Notes under the pieces: model-generated
Told to the model about the DNA's origin: nothing
Database searches by the model: none
Seen by the model: only the letters and a program-made list of their open reading frames with translations
Shown here: piece after piece, positions 14,665 to 23,381 of the stretch
Position numbering within the stretch: the stretch's first letter is position 1
Layout of the letters: the number at the start of each line of letters is the position of its first letter
Assembly: GCA_022749845.1 (NCBI GenBank)
Contig: JAKIWX010000010.1
Location: forward strand, 1-36,495
Origin: Thermoplasmata archaeon
Lineage (GTDB): Archaea; Thermoplasmatota; Thermoplasmata; Lutacidiplasmatales; UBA184
Direction of reading: 5' to 3'
Length of the DNA stretch: 36,495 nt
Made by a program: the position numbers and the translations under genes

Positions 14665-15954
14665 ATGGCAACTCCCCCCGAGACTTCTTCGATGCCTTCG
14701 AGCCCGACCCCTTCTCCCGGGGCTGGAGCAGCACCCCCGCCCCGTCGAGGTGCGCTCCTTGCCGTCGTCGCTGTCGTGGTCGTCGCAGGGGTGGTCCTTG
14801 CCGGTGTGCTCTTCGCCGGCGTGGGACCGTTCGCCCACCACCCGGGAGCCGCATCGCCCGTGAGCTTCACCTCGGCACGGCAGACCGCGAACTCGACGGC
14901 CTCCTCCCGTGCGGGTGGGTACAACACCCTGCTGCTCTCGGTGGGAATCAACTCCCGATCGACGCTGACGCTCCCGGTCTTCGATCTGTTCGGCCCCACC
15001 GGCTGCATCATCAACGACCTGGCGGGAAACACAACGACGGTCCCGGGCACGGCCGCCGGAGCGGGTACCGGATCCGCGGCGTTCTGGGCGTTTCTCTACC
15101 GAAACAGCACGGGTGCCGGCCTCCTCGTGACCGTCACGAACGGAGTCGCCGCGGCCGTAGGGAGCCTTCCCGCGGGGCAGAACTGCGCGTTCCTCGGGAA
15201 CCACTTCGGCTCGATCCCGGCGCGGGTCGTCGATTCCGTGGTCGCCGCGAACGCGGCGGACCACGAGGGCGGGACCGCGTTCGTGAACGCTCACCCCAAC
15301 GCGACCGGCGTCTACGTCCTGCTCGGGGGGTCCACGTCGATCGGCACGGGTGGGGCGACGGAGTGGCTCGTCGAGTACACGCTCTGCTCCCCGGCCTCGA
15401 CGAGCGCGGCGGTCGAGCCCCAGTTCTCTGCGGTGCTGAACGGGCTCTCGGGGGAAGTGCTCACGGCCGCTTCGGCCAACGCCACCTGCTCCGGCACGGG
15501 AGGCATGTCGCCGTCGCTAGCTAGCGATCTCGCTTTGGGCAATCCCAGCCGTGTCGCGAACGGCGTCGGTCAGCCCGGGTGCGCCGGAGCGGGGACGAGC
15601 GACTGGTGCTACCTCATCTCCATCGAGGCGGCGGGTGGAGGCCTGCGCGCCGAGGAACTCGCGTTCCAGGTCGAGACGAGCACGGGCGCCCCTGTCGTGT
15701 TCGCAGGCGCCGGCGCGTTGCCGACGGTCGTGATAGAGTCGATCACCGGCTCGCTCGTAGCCGAGTACTCCCTCGCGAGCTCGAGCTGGGTCCTCGGAGG
15801 CTCGCTGCTCCTGAGCACGACGCAGACGATGGTCCTCGACCTCGGCTGCACGGTCTCCGGGACGCACGCCTGCAATCCGACCCCGACGGGCCTCGATCTC
15901 GTGGTCGTGGGGGTGGGCGCGATCTCCGGCTCGGTGACGGTCACGCTCCCCTGA
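14665..15954 (+). CDS. Membrane-anchored exported protein of unknown function
   Basis: A 429-residue protein. The N-terminus is proline/serine-rich. It is followed by RRGALLAVVAVVVVAGVVLA, a single membrane helix preceded by RRG, and then about 370 extracellular residues rich in Ser, Thr, Gly and Ala. Several Cys lie outside the membrane (in PTGCIINDL, GQNCAFLG, YTLCSPA, NATCSG, GCAGAGTSDWCYL, DLGCTVSGTHAC), enough for disulphides. Potential N-glycosylation sequons are frequent. The RRG-hydrophobic arrangement resembles a class III prepilin signal, but the glutamate normally found a few residues later is missing, so a simple anchor is as likely. I recognise no domain. ATG 14665 is chosen over an upstream frame start at 14545 that overlaps the DUF885 gene. 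Confidence 0.75.
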   Translation: MATPPETSSMPSSPTPSPGAGAAPPPRRGALLAVVAVVVVAGVVLAGVLFAGVGPFAHHPGAASPVSFTSARQTANSTASSRAGGYNTLLLSVGINSRSTLTLPVFDLFGPTGCIINDLAGNTTTVPGTAAGAGTGSAAFWAFLYRNSTGAGLLVTVTNGVAAAVGSLPAGQNCAFLGNHFGSIPARVVDSVVAANAADHEGGTAFVNAHPNATGVYVLLGGSTSIGTGGATEWLVEYTLCSPASTSAAVEPQFSAVLNGLSGEVLTAASANATCSGTGGMSPSLASDLALGNPSRVANGVGQPGCAGAGTSDWCYLISIEAAGGGLRAEELAFQVETSTGAPVVFAGAGALPTVVIESITGSLVAEYSLASSSWVLGGSLLLSTTQTMVLDLGCTVSGTHACNPTPTGLDLVVVGVGAISGSVTVTLP

Positions 15955-16103
15955 GCGGGGTGCCGCCGGGCCGACCGCTCCTCGTAGGTTCCGCGGGTCA
16001 CCTGACTAGGACACTCGAGCCCGTTCGAACGACGACGGGGCCGGCGCCGTGACGTTCGCTTCGGGGGTCAGGCTTTTCGGGCCGCGCGCTTCGGGAGCGC
16101 TCC

Positions 16104-17021
16104 ATGGCCGTCTTGGAGGCGACGGGGGTTTCGAAGGTCTACCACGGGAGGCGCGGCACGGTCCACGCGCTCGATGGGGTCGACCTGTCGATCCCGAAAG
16201 GGCAGCTGTTCGCCTTCCTGGGGCGCAACGGCGCCGGCAAGACCACCTTCATCAAGGTCGCCGCGACGCTCCTCCTCCCGACCTCCGGGGAGGTGCGTCT
16301 GTTCGGCGAGGATGTCGTGGCGCATCCCGAGGCGGTCCGCCCGTACATCGCGCTCGTCCCCCAGGAGGGCCGGCCGTTCTTCCACATGACGCCCCGGGAG
16401 CACATCTACGAGTACCTTCGGGTCCGCGGCGCTAGCGGAGAGAGCGCGAAAGCGCGCACCGAGGAGATCCTCGAGGCGATGGGCCTACGGCCGTTCGAGC
16501 AGGAGCCCGCCTACCGGCTCTCGGGCGGCGTCCAGCAGCGCACGCTCGTCGCCATGATCCTCGCCACCGAAGCGCCGTTTCTGTTCCTCGACGAGCCGAC
16601 GCTCGGGATGGACCCGTTCGGCCGTCGGCAGGTCTGGGAGGTGATTCGGCGGGCGACCCGCAAGGGTTCCACCGTGCTCCTCACGACCCACTACCTCGAC
16701 GAGGCCGAGCAGCTCGCGGAGGAGCTCGCCGTGATCGAGGGCGGGAAGATTCTCTACCGAGGCGCCCCCGAGGCGCTCAAGTCCACGGTGAAGCGGGAGG
16801 TCCGCCTGCAGTTCTCCGGAGGGTTCACGCGCTCGGAGCTCGGCGAGTACGGTGAGGTGATCGAGGACCGGAAACGGCTCGTGCTTCTCACGACCCGCTC
16901 CCGCGTGCGGGAGATCACCGAGCGCGCGCTCGAGCGGGGCAGCGAGATCACGGTCGGCCCCGTCACGCTCGAGGAGGCGTTCCTCGAGCTCGTCGGCCGG
17001 GGGATCGAGGAGGAGGAATGA
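16104..17021 (+). CDS. ABC exporter ATPase (ABC-2 type)
   Basis: A 305-residue ATP-binding subunit. Walker A GRNGAGKT is at 40-47, the signature is LSGGVQQR, Walker B is FLFLDEPTLGMDP, and a switch histidine lies in TTHYLDEAEQ. The C-terminal 80 residues form the extra domain found in DrrA/CcmA-like exporters. It pairs with the next gene, whose ATG overlaps this stop as ATGA, to make an ABC-2 exporter driving an unknown substrate outward. The 149-base gap before it holds only a weak pyrimidine/T-rich element (GCTTTTCG) about 30 bases upstream of the ATG. There is no adjacent regulator. The pair lies between two exported-protein genes, so a role in surface biogenesis is possible. Confidence 0.93.
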   Translation: MAVLEATGVSKVYHGRRGTVHALDGVDLSIPKGQLFAFLGRNGAGKTTFIKVAATLLLPTSGEVRLFGEDVVAHPEAVRPYIALVPQEGRPFFHMTPREHIYEYLRVRGASGESAKARTEEILEAMGLRPFEQEPAYRLSGGVQQRTLVAMILATEAPFLFLDEPTLGMDPFGRRQVWEVIRRATRKGSTVLLTTHYLDEAEQLAEELAVIEGGKILYRGAPEALKSTVKREVRLQFSGGFTRSELGEYGEVIEDRKRLVLLTTRSRVREITERALERGSEITVGPVTLEEAFLELVGRGIEEEE

Positions 17022-17782
17022 GCTTCCGTTCGCAGGCGTACGCGGCGCTGCGCATCTGCTACTTCAACGGCATCATGCCGCTCTGGCGCTCGCCGCTGCT
17101 CATCGGGGCGGTGTTCCTCACGCCGTTCAGCTTCCTGTTCTTCCTCTACGTCATCGCCCCGCGCGCGCTGTTTCCGTTCGGGGTCGTGGGGGGCGTGCTG
17201 TTCACGGCGCTCTTCACGGGGAACGGCATGCTGAACGACTGCGCCTACCTCCGGCTCGAGCGCCAGCTGCAACAGGTGTACGTCGCGAGCCCCGTACGGT
17301 CGCTCACCTACATCCTCGGGATGGCGCTCAGCGAGCTCGCCTTCGCGCTCCCCGCGATGGTGCTCTTCCTCGGGATCCTCCTTGTCGTCCACCCGTTCGG
17401 GGCGCTCGCGTTCGCGGCGCTGGTGGGTGTGGTGCTCCTCACCTGGCTGATGGCCTGCACGCTCGGCTTCTTCGTCTCGACCCTCTTCCAGCAGCTCCGG
17501 GAGATCTGGCCGCTCGGCACGCTCATCTTCTCGACCCTCTCCGTCCTCCCCCCCATCTTCTACCCGGCGACGGTCATTCCGAAGCAGTGGCAGTGGGTCG
17601 CCTACCTCGCCCCCTCCACCTACGCGGGGCAGCTCGCCGACGGGGTCGTCGGACTCGGGGGCGGCATCACGACGAGCGTGGCGTTCCTCAACACGCCGCT
17701 CTTCGACCTAGTGGGACTCGGCGCGATTACCCTCCTCCTCGCCGCGGCCGCCACCTACTTCGCCCGCTGGCGAGAGCGGTAA
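17018..17782 (+). CDS. ABC-2 type permease
   Basis: A 254-residue membrane subunit with six predicted helices. It has the typical ABC-2 layout: a cytoplasmic amphipathic start, a long second loop (RLERQLQQVYVASPVR) acting as the coupling segment, and a conserved-looking PPIFYPATVIP before the last helices. Translation is coupled to the ATPase by an ATGA overlap (17018-17021). Family members export drugs, lipids or polysaccharides; nothing in the sequence fixes the substrate. Confidence 0.9.
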   Translation: MSFRSQAYAALRICYFNGIMPLWRSPLLIGAVFLTPFSFLFFLYVIAPRALFPFGVVGGVLFTALFTGNGMLNDCAYLRLERQLQQVYVASPVRSLTYILGMALSELAFALPAMVLFLGILLVVHPFGALAFAALVGVVLLTWLMACTLGFFVSTLFQQLREIWPLGTLIFSTLSVLPPIFYPATVIPKQWQWVAYLAPSTYAGQLADGVVGLGGGITTSVAFLNTPLFDLVGLGAITLLLAAAATYFARWRER

Positions 17783-17834
17783 GCGCCTCCCGCCTTCTCT
17801 CGCGGGGCGTGAGCTTCAAGGCCCGGCGCCCCCT

Positions 17835-19274
17835 GTGTCCAGTGTACCCTTGGGGGGGATCCAACTGAAGCGCGAACTCGTCGCCGTGCTTGTCGTGCTG
17901 TTGCTGCTCCTCGCCGGCCTTTCCTTTTACCTCCTGCTCCGAGTGGTCCCGAGTAACCCCGGCGGAAGCCCCTCTCCCGTCGCCAGTTGTAGCGGGTCCC
18001 GCTACACGCCCTCACCCAGGGGTGGTCCCCTGGCGAACTGGACAACCTACCACGGGGACAACGTGCGCTCGGGCGCCGAGCCCGGGGTGAACGTGAGCGC
18101 GGTCCACCCCGGCTGGGCCGCCCCCACCGCGGTGGACGCCGACGTGTACGCGGAGCCGCTCCTCTGCGGGGGCACCGTCTACGTCGCTACCGAGAACAAC
18201 TCGGTGTACGCGCTCAACGCTTACACCGGCGCCCTCGAGTGGCGAACGAACCTGGGCACACCCGTCGACGGTTCGACCCTCTCGTGCGGGGATATCAACC
18301 CGACAGGGATCACCGGCACCCCCGTCATCGACCCTGGGACGCTCACGCTCTACGTCGTCGCGTTCCTCCCACCCGACCGGCACGTCTTGTTTGGCCTGTC
18401 GCTCGCGAACGGCAGCGTCCTCTCCCACTACGCGGCCGACCCGCCAGGTGCCAACCCCACCGTCGAGCAGGAGCGCGGGGCGCTCGCGCTCTCGAACGGG
18501 ATCGTCTACATCCCGTACGGCGGGCTCGCGGGGGACTGCGGCGCCTACCACGGCTGGGTGGTGGGGGTCCAGCCGAGCGCCCTCGGCACGATGACGAGCT
18601 TCGAGGTCCCCACCGGCCGTGCGGGGGGTATCTGGACCCCCTCGGGAATCACCGTCGCGCCGAACGGCGATCTGTACGTGAGCACGGGCAACAGCGATGC
18701 GGACGTGGCCTTCGACTACGGCGAGAGCGTCCTCGAACTCTCGCCGACGCTCCAGCTCCTCGGCTACTTCGCGCCCTCGAACTGGGCCCAGCTCAACCGC
18801 GGCGACACCGACGTCGGCTCCCTCGCGCCCACCCTGCTCCCGGACGGGGATGTCGTGCAGGTGGGCAAGGCCGGCGTCGGCTACCTGCTCTCCGGTAGCC
18901 ACCTCGGGGGGGTGGGAGGGGAGCTCTACAACGGGAGTGTCTGCGGCGGGGCCTACGGAGGCACCGCCCATGTCGGCGGAACGGTGCTCGTGCCGTGCGT
19001 GGACGGGCTCGTCGAGCTTGCGGTCGGCCCGAACTCCTTTTCCGTCCTCTGGCGCACCGCGAGTTTTGACGCCGGACCGCCCATCGTGACGGGCTCGGTC
19101 GTGTGGTCCATCAACATCCACGCGGGGCAACTCCTCGGATTCAACCTGACCACGGGCCACCCGCTGTACTCCTTCCCCCTCGGGTCCGTCGACCACTTCT
19201 GCACCCCGTCGGCCTCTCCCGTGGCGGTGTACGTGGCCACGAGCAGCCAGGTGGACGCCTTCGCTCTCACCTGA
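17835..19274 (+). CDS. Membrane-anchored PQQ-type beta-propeller protein
   Basis: A 479-residue protein. An N-terminal membrane anchor (ELVAVLVVLLLLLAGLSFYL) is followed by a serine/proline linker and a beta-propeller of the PQQ/BamB-like repeat class. Blade signatures include NWTTYHGDNVRSG at the entry, VYVATENNSVYALNAYTGAL, TLYVVAFLPPD, DLYVSTGNSDADVAF and WSINIHAGQLLGFNLTTG, with a closing strand at the end. Such archaeal surface propellers are usually binding modules without PQQ. Cysteines in pairs suggest disulphides outside the cell. The start is a GTG at 17835; a TTG at 17850 is an alternative that keeps the anchor. A weak AT-rich TTCAAG lies about 18 bases before the GTG. It may be co-transcribed with the ABC exporter 52 bases upstream. 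Confidence 0.83.
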   Translation: MSSVPLGGIQLKRELVAVLVVLLLLLAGLSFYLLLRVVPSNPGGSPSPVASCSGSRYTPSPRGGPLANWTTYHGDNVRSGAEPGVNVSAVHPGWAAPTAVDADVYAEPLLCGGTVYVATENNSVYALNAYTGALEWRTNLGTPVDGSTLSCGDINPTGITGTPVIDPGTLTLYVVAFLPPDRHVLFGLSLANGSVLSHYAADPPGANPTVEQERGALALSNGIVYIPYGGLAGDCGAYHGWVVGVQPSALGTMTSFEVPTGRAGGIWTPSGITVAPNGDLYVSTGNSDADVAFDYGESVLELSPTLQLLGYFAPSNWAQLNRGDTDVGSLAPTLLPDGDVVQVGKAGVGYLLSGSHLGGVGGELYNGSVCGGAYGGTAHVGGTVLVPCVDGLVELAVGPNSFSVLWRTASFDAGPPIVTGSVVWSINIHAGQLLGFNLTTGHPLYSFPLGSVDHFCTPSASPVAVYVATSSQVDAFALT

Positions 19275-19310
19275 GACAGGTTCTCTCGCGGTTACGCAAC
19301 GTCGCTCCGG

Positions 19311-20912
19311 CTACTCCGCTAGCGGAGGGACCGGAGAGGGAACGGGGGAGGGCGCTGTCGCGGACCGTCCACCGAGCCGGCCCGCGAGCTGGGGAAGATG
19401 GGCGAATTTCGGATGCCGCCGGGGCCCGAGAACCTCTTCGCCGAAGAATACGGCGATCGCGCCGACGAGGGTGATGGCCGCCGCGATCCAGAAGGCGTAC
19501 TGAAAGGCGAGGAGACTGGGGAGGTTCGTGCCCGCGAGCGGGCCGCTCGGGACGATCACTCCGGTCACGTAGGCGGCGAGGAGCGAACCCACGATGGGAG
19601 CGCCCACGCTCCCGCCGAGGTTCCGGAAGACGTTGTTCATAGCCGTCGCCTGGCCCATGTCCTTCGGGTCGACGCTCAGGACGAGCATGTTGATGATCGA
19701 CGCGTTGAGGAGCGCCATGCCGGCCCCCGTCACCGTCTCGTACAGCAGGCTCTGCTCGAGCGTCTGCGCCGCCGCTAGGAGCACGAAACCGACGGCGGTG
19801 AGCCCCGCCCCGGCGAGGGCGAGCGGCTTTACCCCGACCTTCGAGACGGCAACGCTCGCGAGGATCGCCACCCCCATCATCGAGAGCGCGAGCGGGACGA
19901 TGTCGATGCCGGCCTGGAGGATGTTCTGCGAGAACCCCCCCGAGACGGGCGGGAACTCGAACCGATAGATGAGAGCGAACAGCGCCATGTACATCCCGAG
20001 CCCCGCGACGGTGAGAACGGCGTTCGTGACGGCCACGTTCCGTTCCCGCAGGAGTCTCGGGTCGACGATCGGCTCGTGCCCCGCGCGGGTCCACCGCAGC
20101 TCCCACAGCACGAACGGGACGAGGAGGGCGAGCCCCACGCCCGCGAACCCGAGGGTGAGCGGAGAGCGCCAGCCCCAGGACTGCCCCTCCGAGAGGGCGG
20201 CGACGATGCCGGCGAGCGCACCCCCGAGGAGCGCCGCACCCCCGTAGTCGACGCGCGTGTTCGGTCGACGGTAGGTCGACTCCCGCACGAGGAGGAACAC
20301 GGCGACCGTGAGGAGGAGGACGACGGGGATCGCCGAGTGGTAGGTGTCGCGCCACCCGTAGCTCTGCGAGACGGCCGAGCCGACGGGCAGGCTGATCGCG
20401 AAGCCGATGCCGAACATGGCGCTCAGGATCCCCTGCGCCCGCGGCACGAGCTCCCGTGGGAACTCCTCGCGCACGAGGGACATGCCGAGGGGGAGGATCG
20501 TGAGGCCCACTCCCTGGACCGTCCGGGCCGCGAGCATGAACTCGAAGTTCGGCGAGAACCCCGTGACCGACACGGCGGAGGCGTAGGCGAGCATGACGCC
20601 CATCAACACCTTGCGCTTGCCGTAGATGTCGCCGAGCTTGCCGACGACGGGCGAGAGCGCCACCCCCGAGATCGCGTACGCCGAGATGACGAGGCTCACC
20701 TGCGCCGTGTCCACGTGGAAGTCGCTCTGGATCGTCGGGAGCGAGGGCGTGAGCATCCCCTCGACGTAGAGGACGACCATCACGATGCCGGCGAGGACGA
20801 GCATCACCCGGTTCGCGTACGCCCGGTCGAACGTCGCCATCGTCTTCGGGACCGGCGTGCCGGGGAGCGCGCCGCCCGTCGTGGTGTCGGGGAGGCGGCC
20901 GGTCTCGGGCAC
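19311..20912 (-). CDS. MFS drug:proton antiporter, 14-helix DHA2 type
   Basis: A 533-residue transporter with 14 predicted helices. Visible family motifs are GKLGDIYGKRKVL between helices 2 and 3 (motif A), ARTVQGVG (motif B region) and a GIGFAISLPVGSAVSQSYGW segment in helix 5 (motif C-like). This is the layout of DHA2 multidrug exporters such as EmrB/QacA. Unlike ABC exporters it would use the proton gradient. The start is GTG at 20912, 24 bases after the permease stop, with GAGGGT upstream. It is the last gene of the MarR-ABC-MFS block, consistent with a role in toxic compound efflux. The cytoplasmic tail is proline/serine-rich. Confidence 0.9.
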   Translation of the reverse strand: MPETGRLPDTTTGGALPGTPVPKTMATFDRAYANRVMLVLAGIVMVVLYVEGMLTPSLPTIQSDFHVDTAQVSLVISAYAISGVALSPVVGKLGDIYGKRKVLMGVMLAYASAVSVTGFSPNFEFMLAARTVQGVGLTILPLGMSLVREEFPRELVPRAQGILSAMFGIGFAISLPVGSAVSQSYGWRDTYHSAIPVVLLLTVAVFLLVRESTYRRPNTRVDYGGAALLGGALAGIVAALSEGQSWGWRSPLTLGFAGVGLALLVPFVLWELRWTRAGHEPIVDPRLLRERNVAVTNAVLTVAGLGMYMALFALIYRFEFPPVSGGFSQNILQAGIDIVPLALSMMGVAILASVAVSKVGVKPLALAGAGLTAVGFVLLAAAQTLEQSLLYETVTGAGMALLNASIINMLVLSVDPKDMGQATAMNNVFRNLGGSVGAPIVGSLLAAYVTGVIVPSGPLAGTNLPSLLAFQYAFWIAAAITLVGAIAVFFGEEVLGPRRHPKFAHLPQLAGRLGGRSATAPSPVPSPVPPLAE

Positions 20913-20936
20913 GGAAGGGACCCTCTGCGGGAGTGC

Positions 20937-21836
20937 CTAGCTGAACTCCTCGCGCTCGAACGAGAGGAGCCCGAGGATGGCGGTGATGACGAAGTAGGCG
21001 ATCATGATCCCCACCCCTTCGGGGATGGTAGCGTTCGTCACGGTTTGGGTGATCTCCCCGCCCGGACCCGGTTGGGTGCAGGTGTGGGTGCCCGGCGCGC
21101 TCGCGCAGGAGGCGTTGAACACCCCGCCGATGATCGAGTCCGCGTAGGTGAGGATGTACCAGGGCGTGGTGTGCGCGAGGCCCTGGATCAGGGCCTGCAG
21201 GATCATGAACCCGAACAGGAACAGCACGGCGACGACGAGGGTCGCGTACGTGCTCGTCTTGAACAGCGAGCTGAACAGGAAGGTCGCCCCGAGGAGCGCG
21301 AGCAAGTAGACGACGGCGAGGACGAACGAGGCGCCGAAGTTGGCCGTGAACGCGCCGGCGCCGAAGTAGTAGGAGCCGTTCGCGAGGAGCACCAGCGCGA
21401 ACAGGACGACCGCGGTGAGCGCCGCGACGAAGGCGGCGATGTACTTCCCGACGTAGACGGTCGCGCGGCGGATCGGCTGGCCCATCAGGAAGTAGCCGGT
21501 CCGGTTCTGGAACTCCCCGGCGATCGCGTCCCCGCCGAAGATCACGCCGGCGAAGACGATCACGACCGTCACGCCGCTCCCCCACAGGGTCGAGTAGAAC
21601 GCGTCGGACCCCGAGAGGAAGGCGGCGGGTCGGTAGTAGCCGACGACCGCGGTGAGGATCGCCCCGATGATGGCCACGATGCTCATCATCAGGATGAACC
21701 GCCGCGAGAACAGGTAGTCGCGGAGCTGGTAGCGGGTGAGCTTGAGGGCCTGCTGCCAGCTGCGGAGCGGAGTGCGCTCGTGCTTGGCGGTGGGCGCGGG
21801 GACGGTCGTGGTGGCCGGGATCGCAGCTGCCGACAC
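20937..21836 (-). CDS. ABC-2 family permease with large extracellular loop
   Basis: A 299-residue membrane protein with six helices. A cytoplasmic N-terminus holds LTRYQLRDYLFSRRFILM before helix 1. A conserved-looking FGGDAIAGEFQNRTGYFLMGQPI follows helix 2, a pattern of the ABC-2 permeases that pair with bacitracin/NatA-type ATPases. The last extracellular loop (about 230-270) carries two Cys in ASCASAPGTHTCTQ, probably disulphide linked. The GTG at 21836 follows the ATPase stop by two bases, so the two are translated together. The substrate is unknown; drug or peptide export is suggested by the MarR and MFS neighbours. Confidence 0.88.
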   Translation of the reverse strand: MSAAAIPATTTVPAPTAKHERTPLRSWQQALKLTRYQLRDYLFSRRFILMMSIVAIIGAILTAVVGYYRPAAFLSGSDAFYSTLWGSGVTVVIVFAGVIFGGDAIAGEFQNRTGYFLMGQPIRRATVYVGKYIAAFVAALTAVVLFALVLLANGSYYFGAGAFTANFGASFVLAVVYLLALLGATFLFSSLFKTSTYATLVVAVLFLFGFMILQALIQGLAHTTPWYILTYADSIIGGVFNASCASAPGTHTCTQPGPGGEITQTVTNATIPEGVGIMIAYFVITAILGLLSFEREEFS

Positions 21837-21838
21837 CC

Positions 21839-22786
21839 TCAGTCCCCCTTCTCGATCTGGCTCAAGTAGACCTCTTCGAGGGCGCTCTTCGACTCGGTGA
21901 AGCTCACGAGCTCAAGCGCCTCGTCCGAGAGCTTCCGAAGGAGCCGTGCCTGGACCGCGGGGCCTCCCTTGAACTGGAGGCGGTAGCGCCGGGGATCGAG
22001 CTGCTCGACCTTCAGGAGGTCCGATTCCGCGGCGAGGCGGTCCGCAACGGTCCGCTCGGGCACGGGGCGCGCGAAGCTCGCGTCCACCGAGGAGTGCCCG
22101 GCCGAGAACTTGGCGGTGACGTTCTCGAGGGTGTCGTAGAAGAGCAGCTTCCCGTGGTTGATGAGGGCGACTTCGTCGCAGACGTCGGTGACCTCGGCGA
22201 GGATGTGGCTGCTCATGAAAATGAGGCGGTCGTGCTTCTTGAGGTCCCGCACGATGGAGCGCACCTCGGACATCCCCCGGGGGTCGAGCCCGGTCGCCGG
22301 TTCGTCGAGCACGACGATCTCGGGGTCGTGGACGAGCGCGGCCGCGATGTTGATCCGCTGTTTCATCCCTTTCGAGAACTTACCGACCTTCACGTGAGCC
22401 CACTCCGACATCTTTACCTCCGCGAGCACTGCAGGGATCCGTTCCTCCCGCTCGGTGCGGGACATGCCCCGCAGGTCGGCCACCATTTCGAGGGCCTGGG
22501 TCGGGCTGAGGGAGGGATAGACCTCCGGCGACTCGATGAGCACGCCCGCGGCCTCGAGCGCGCGCATGCGCTCGCGCTGCACCGAGATCCCGTTCAAGAA
22601 GCACTCCCCTTCCGTCGGGAAGATCATGTCGGTGAGGAGCTTGAGCGCCGTCGTCTTTCCCGCGCCGTTCGGGCCGAGGAAGCCGACGCACTTGCCCCCT
22701 TCGAGCTTGAGGTCGAGGCGGTCGAGCGCGGTGAAACTCCCGAAGCGCTTCGTGAGCGAGGTGAGCACGATGGAGGGTGCGGTCAT
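21839..22786 (-). CDS. ABC exporter ATPase (MarR-linked)
   Basis: A 315-residue ATP-binding subunit. Walker A GPNGAGKT is at 38-45, a variant signature FSKGMKQR replaces LSGGQ, Walker B is IVVLDEPATGLDP, and a switch histidine lies in SSHILAEV. The FSKGM variant is common in ABC-2 exporters of the bacitracin/CcmA-like group. The C-terminal 90 residues form the accessory domain ending in SALEEVYLSQIEKGD. ATG 22786 has a short leader. A good TATA-like box lies at 22821-22830, and a CTGA-TAG-TCAG palindrome at the predicted transcription start suggests repressor control, plausibly by the upstream MarR protein. Confidence 0.93.
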   Translation of the reverse strand: MTAPSIVLTSLTKRFGSFTALDRLDLKLEGGKCVGFLGPNGAGKTTALKLLTDMIFPTEGECFLNGISVQRERMRALEAAGVLIESPEVYPSLSPTQALEMVADLRGMSRTEREERIPAVLAEVKMSEWAHVKVGKFSKGMKQRINIAAALVHDPEIVVLDEPATGLDPRGMSEVRSIVRDLKKHDRLIFMSSHILAEVTDVCDEVALINHGKLLFYDTLENVTAKFSAGHSSVDASFARPVPERTVADRLAAESDLLKVEQLDPRRYRLQFKGGPAVQARLLRKLSDEALELVSFTESKSALEEVYLSQIEKGD

Positions 22787-22797
22787 TTACGTCCTAC

Positions 22798-22808
22798 CTG
22801 ATAGTCAG
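22798..22808. promoter_or_regulatory. Palindrome at the ABC promoter (candidate MarR operator)
   Basis: CTGATAGTCAG has perfect 4-base arms around TAG. It lies between the TATA-like box and the ATG, over the expected start of transcription, where bound repressor would block initiation. The flanking CC/GG and partly matching outer bases extend the symmetry weakly. Assignment to the adjacent MarR protein is inference. Confidence 0.4.
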
Positions 22809-22820
22809 CAGGCACGAAGA

Positions 22821-22830
22821 ATGTATTTAG
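22821..22830 (-). promoter_or_regulatory. TATA-like box for the ABC/MFS efflux operon
   Basis: CTAAATACAT on the minus strand is one of the best TATA-like sequences in the window. It sits about 39 bases before the ATG at 22786 and about 25 before the palindrome. It lies between the MarR stop (22858) and the ABC gene, so the efflux genes can be transcribed separately from the regulator. Confidence 0.55.
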
Positions 22831-22857
22831 CGTATGCGGCGGACCCGGGTGCGTGCG

Positions 22858-23322
22858 TCAGCTTCGCTTGGATCTCGGTGCCTTCCTACGCTCCAAGTCA
22901 CGAAGGAGCGCCGCGGTCGCGACACGAAGCACCTGCGCGGAGGTCCGGAGCGCGGAGGACGTTGCCTCCGCGACCGCCCGGTCCATCCTCTCGAAAAAAG
23001 CTGCGCGGAAGGAGGCCAGGAGTCGCTTCCCCCGCGGGGTCAGCACGAGGAGGGATTCCCGCCGGTCCTCGAGCGAGCGAGTCCTCCGCAGCCAACCCGA
23101 AGCCTCCAGGGCATCGACGATCGGGGTCACGGTCTGAGGGCGGACCCCCAGGAGACCTGCGAGCGTCGACATGTTGGCCGCGGGATCCTTCGAAAGCCAC
23201 CGTAGGACGAAGAATTGAATGGGGGTGATCTTTAGGTCCCGGAACAGGCCCCGCTGCTCCTTCTGGAAGCAGTCGGAGAGCCCTTCGAGGGCAGCGACGA
23301 ACTCGCGGCTCGAGGAAGTCAT
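22858..23322 (-). CDS. MarR-family transcriptional regulator
   Basis: A 154-residue winged-helix regulator. An N-terminal dimerisation helix (EFVAALEGLSDCF) is followed by helices with ITPIQFFVLRWLSKDP and the recognition region MSTLAGLLGVRPQTVTPIVD. The wing is RRTRSLEDRRESLLVLTPRG, the MarR hallmark DxRxxxxxLT. C-terminal helices complete the dimer interface. MarR repressors typically bind a ligand and release efflux promoters, which suits its place upstream of an ABC exporter and an MFS pump in the same direction. An in-frame ATG at 23358 would add 12 residues, but the TATA-like box at 23374-23381 puts the transcript start near 23352. The ATG at 23322 is therefore preferred, with a leader of about 30 bases. 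Confidence 0.88.
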   Translation of the reverse strand: MTSSSREFVAALEGLSDCFQKEQRGLFRDLKITPIQFFVLRWLSKDPAANMSTLAGLLGVRPQTVTPIVDALEASGWLRRTRSLEDRRESLLVLTPRGKRLLASFRAAFFERMDRAVAEATSSALRTSAQVLRVATAALLRDLERRKAPRSKRS

Positions 23323-23373
23323 TGAAGGGGCCGGACGAACTTCGTCTTCCCTGAACATCAGCAGCCTCAGCGC

Positions 23374-23381
23374 AGATATGA
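23374..23381 (-). promoter_or_regulatory. TATA-like box for the MarR gene
   Basis: TCATATCT on the minus strand is centred about 55 bases before the chosen ATG (23322) and only 19 before the alternative ATG (23358). A start of transcription 25 bases downstream would fall after 23358, which is why the shorter protein is preferred. Confidence 0.4.

Noticed and set aside
19267-21869. Long charged, histidine- and arginine-rich open frames on both strands over the MFS and ABC-2 genes
   Set aside because: They are shadows: the opposing frames encode clear membrane proteins with family motifs.
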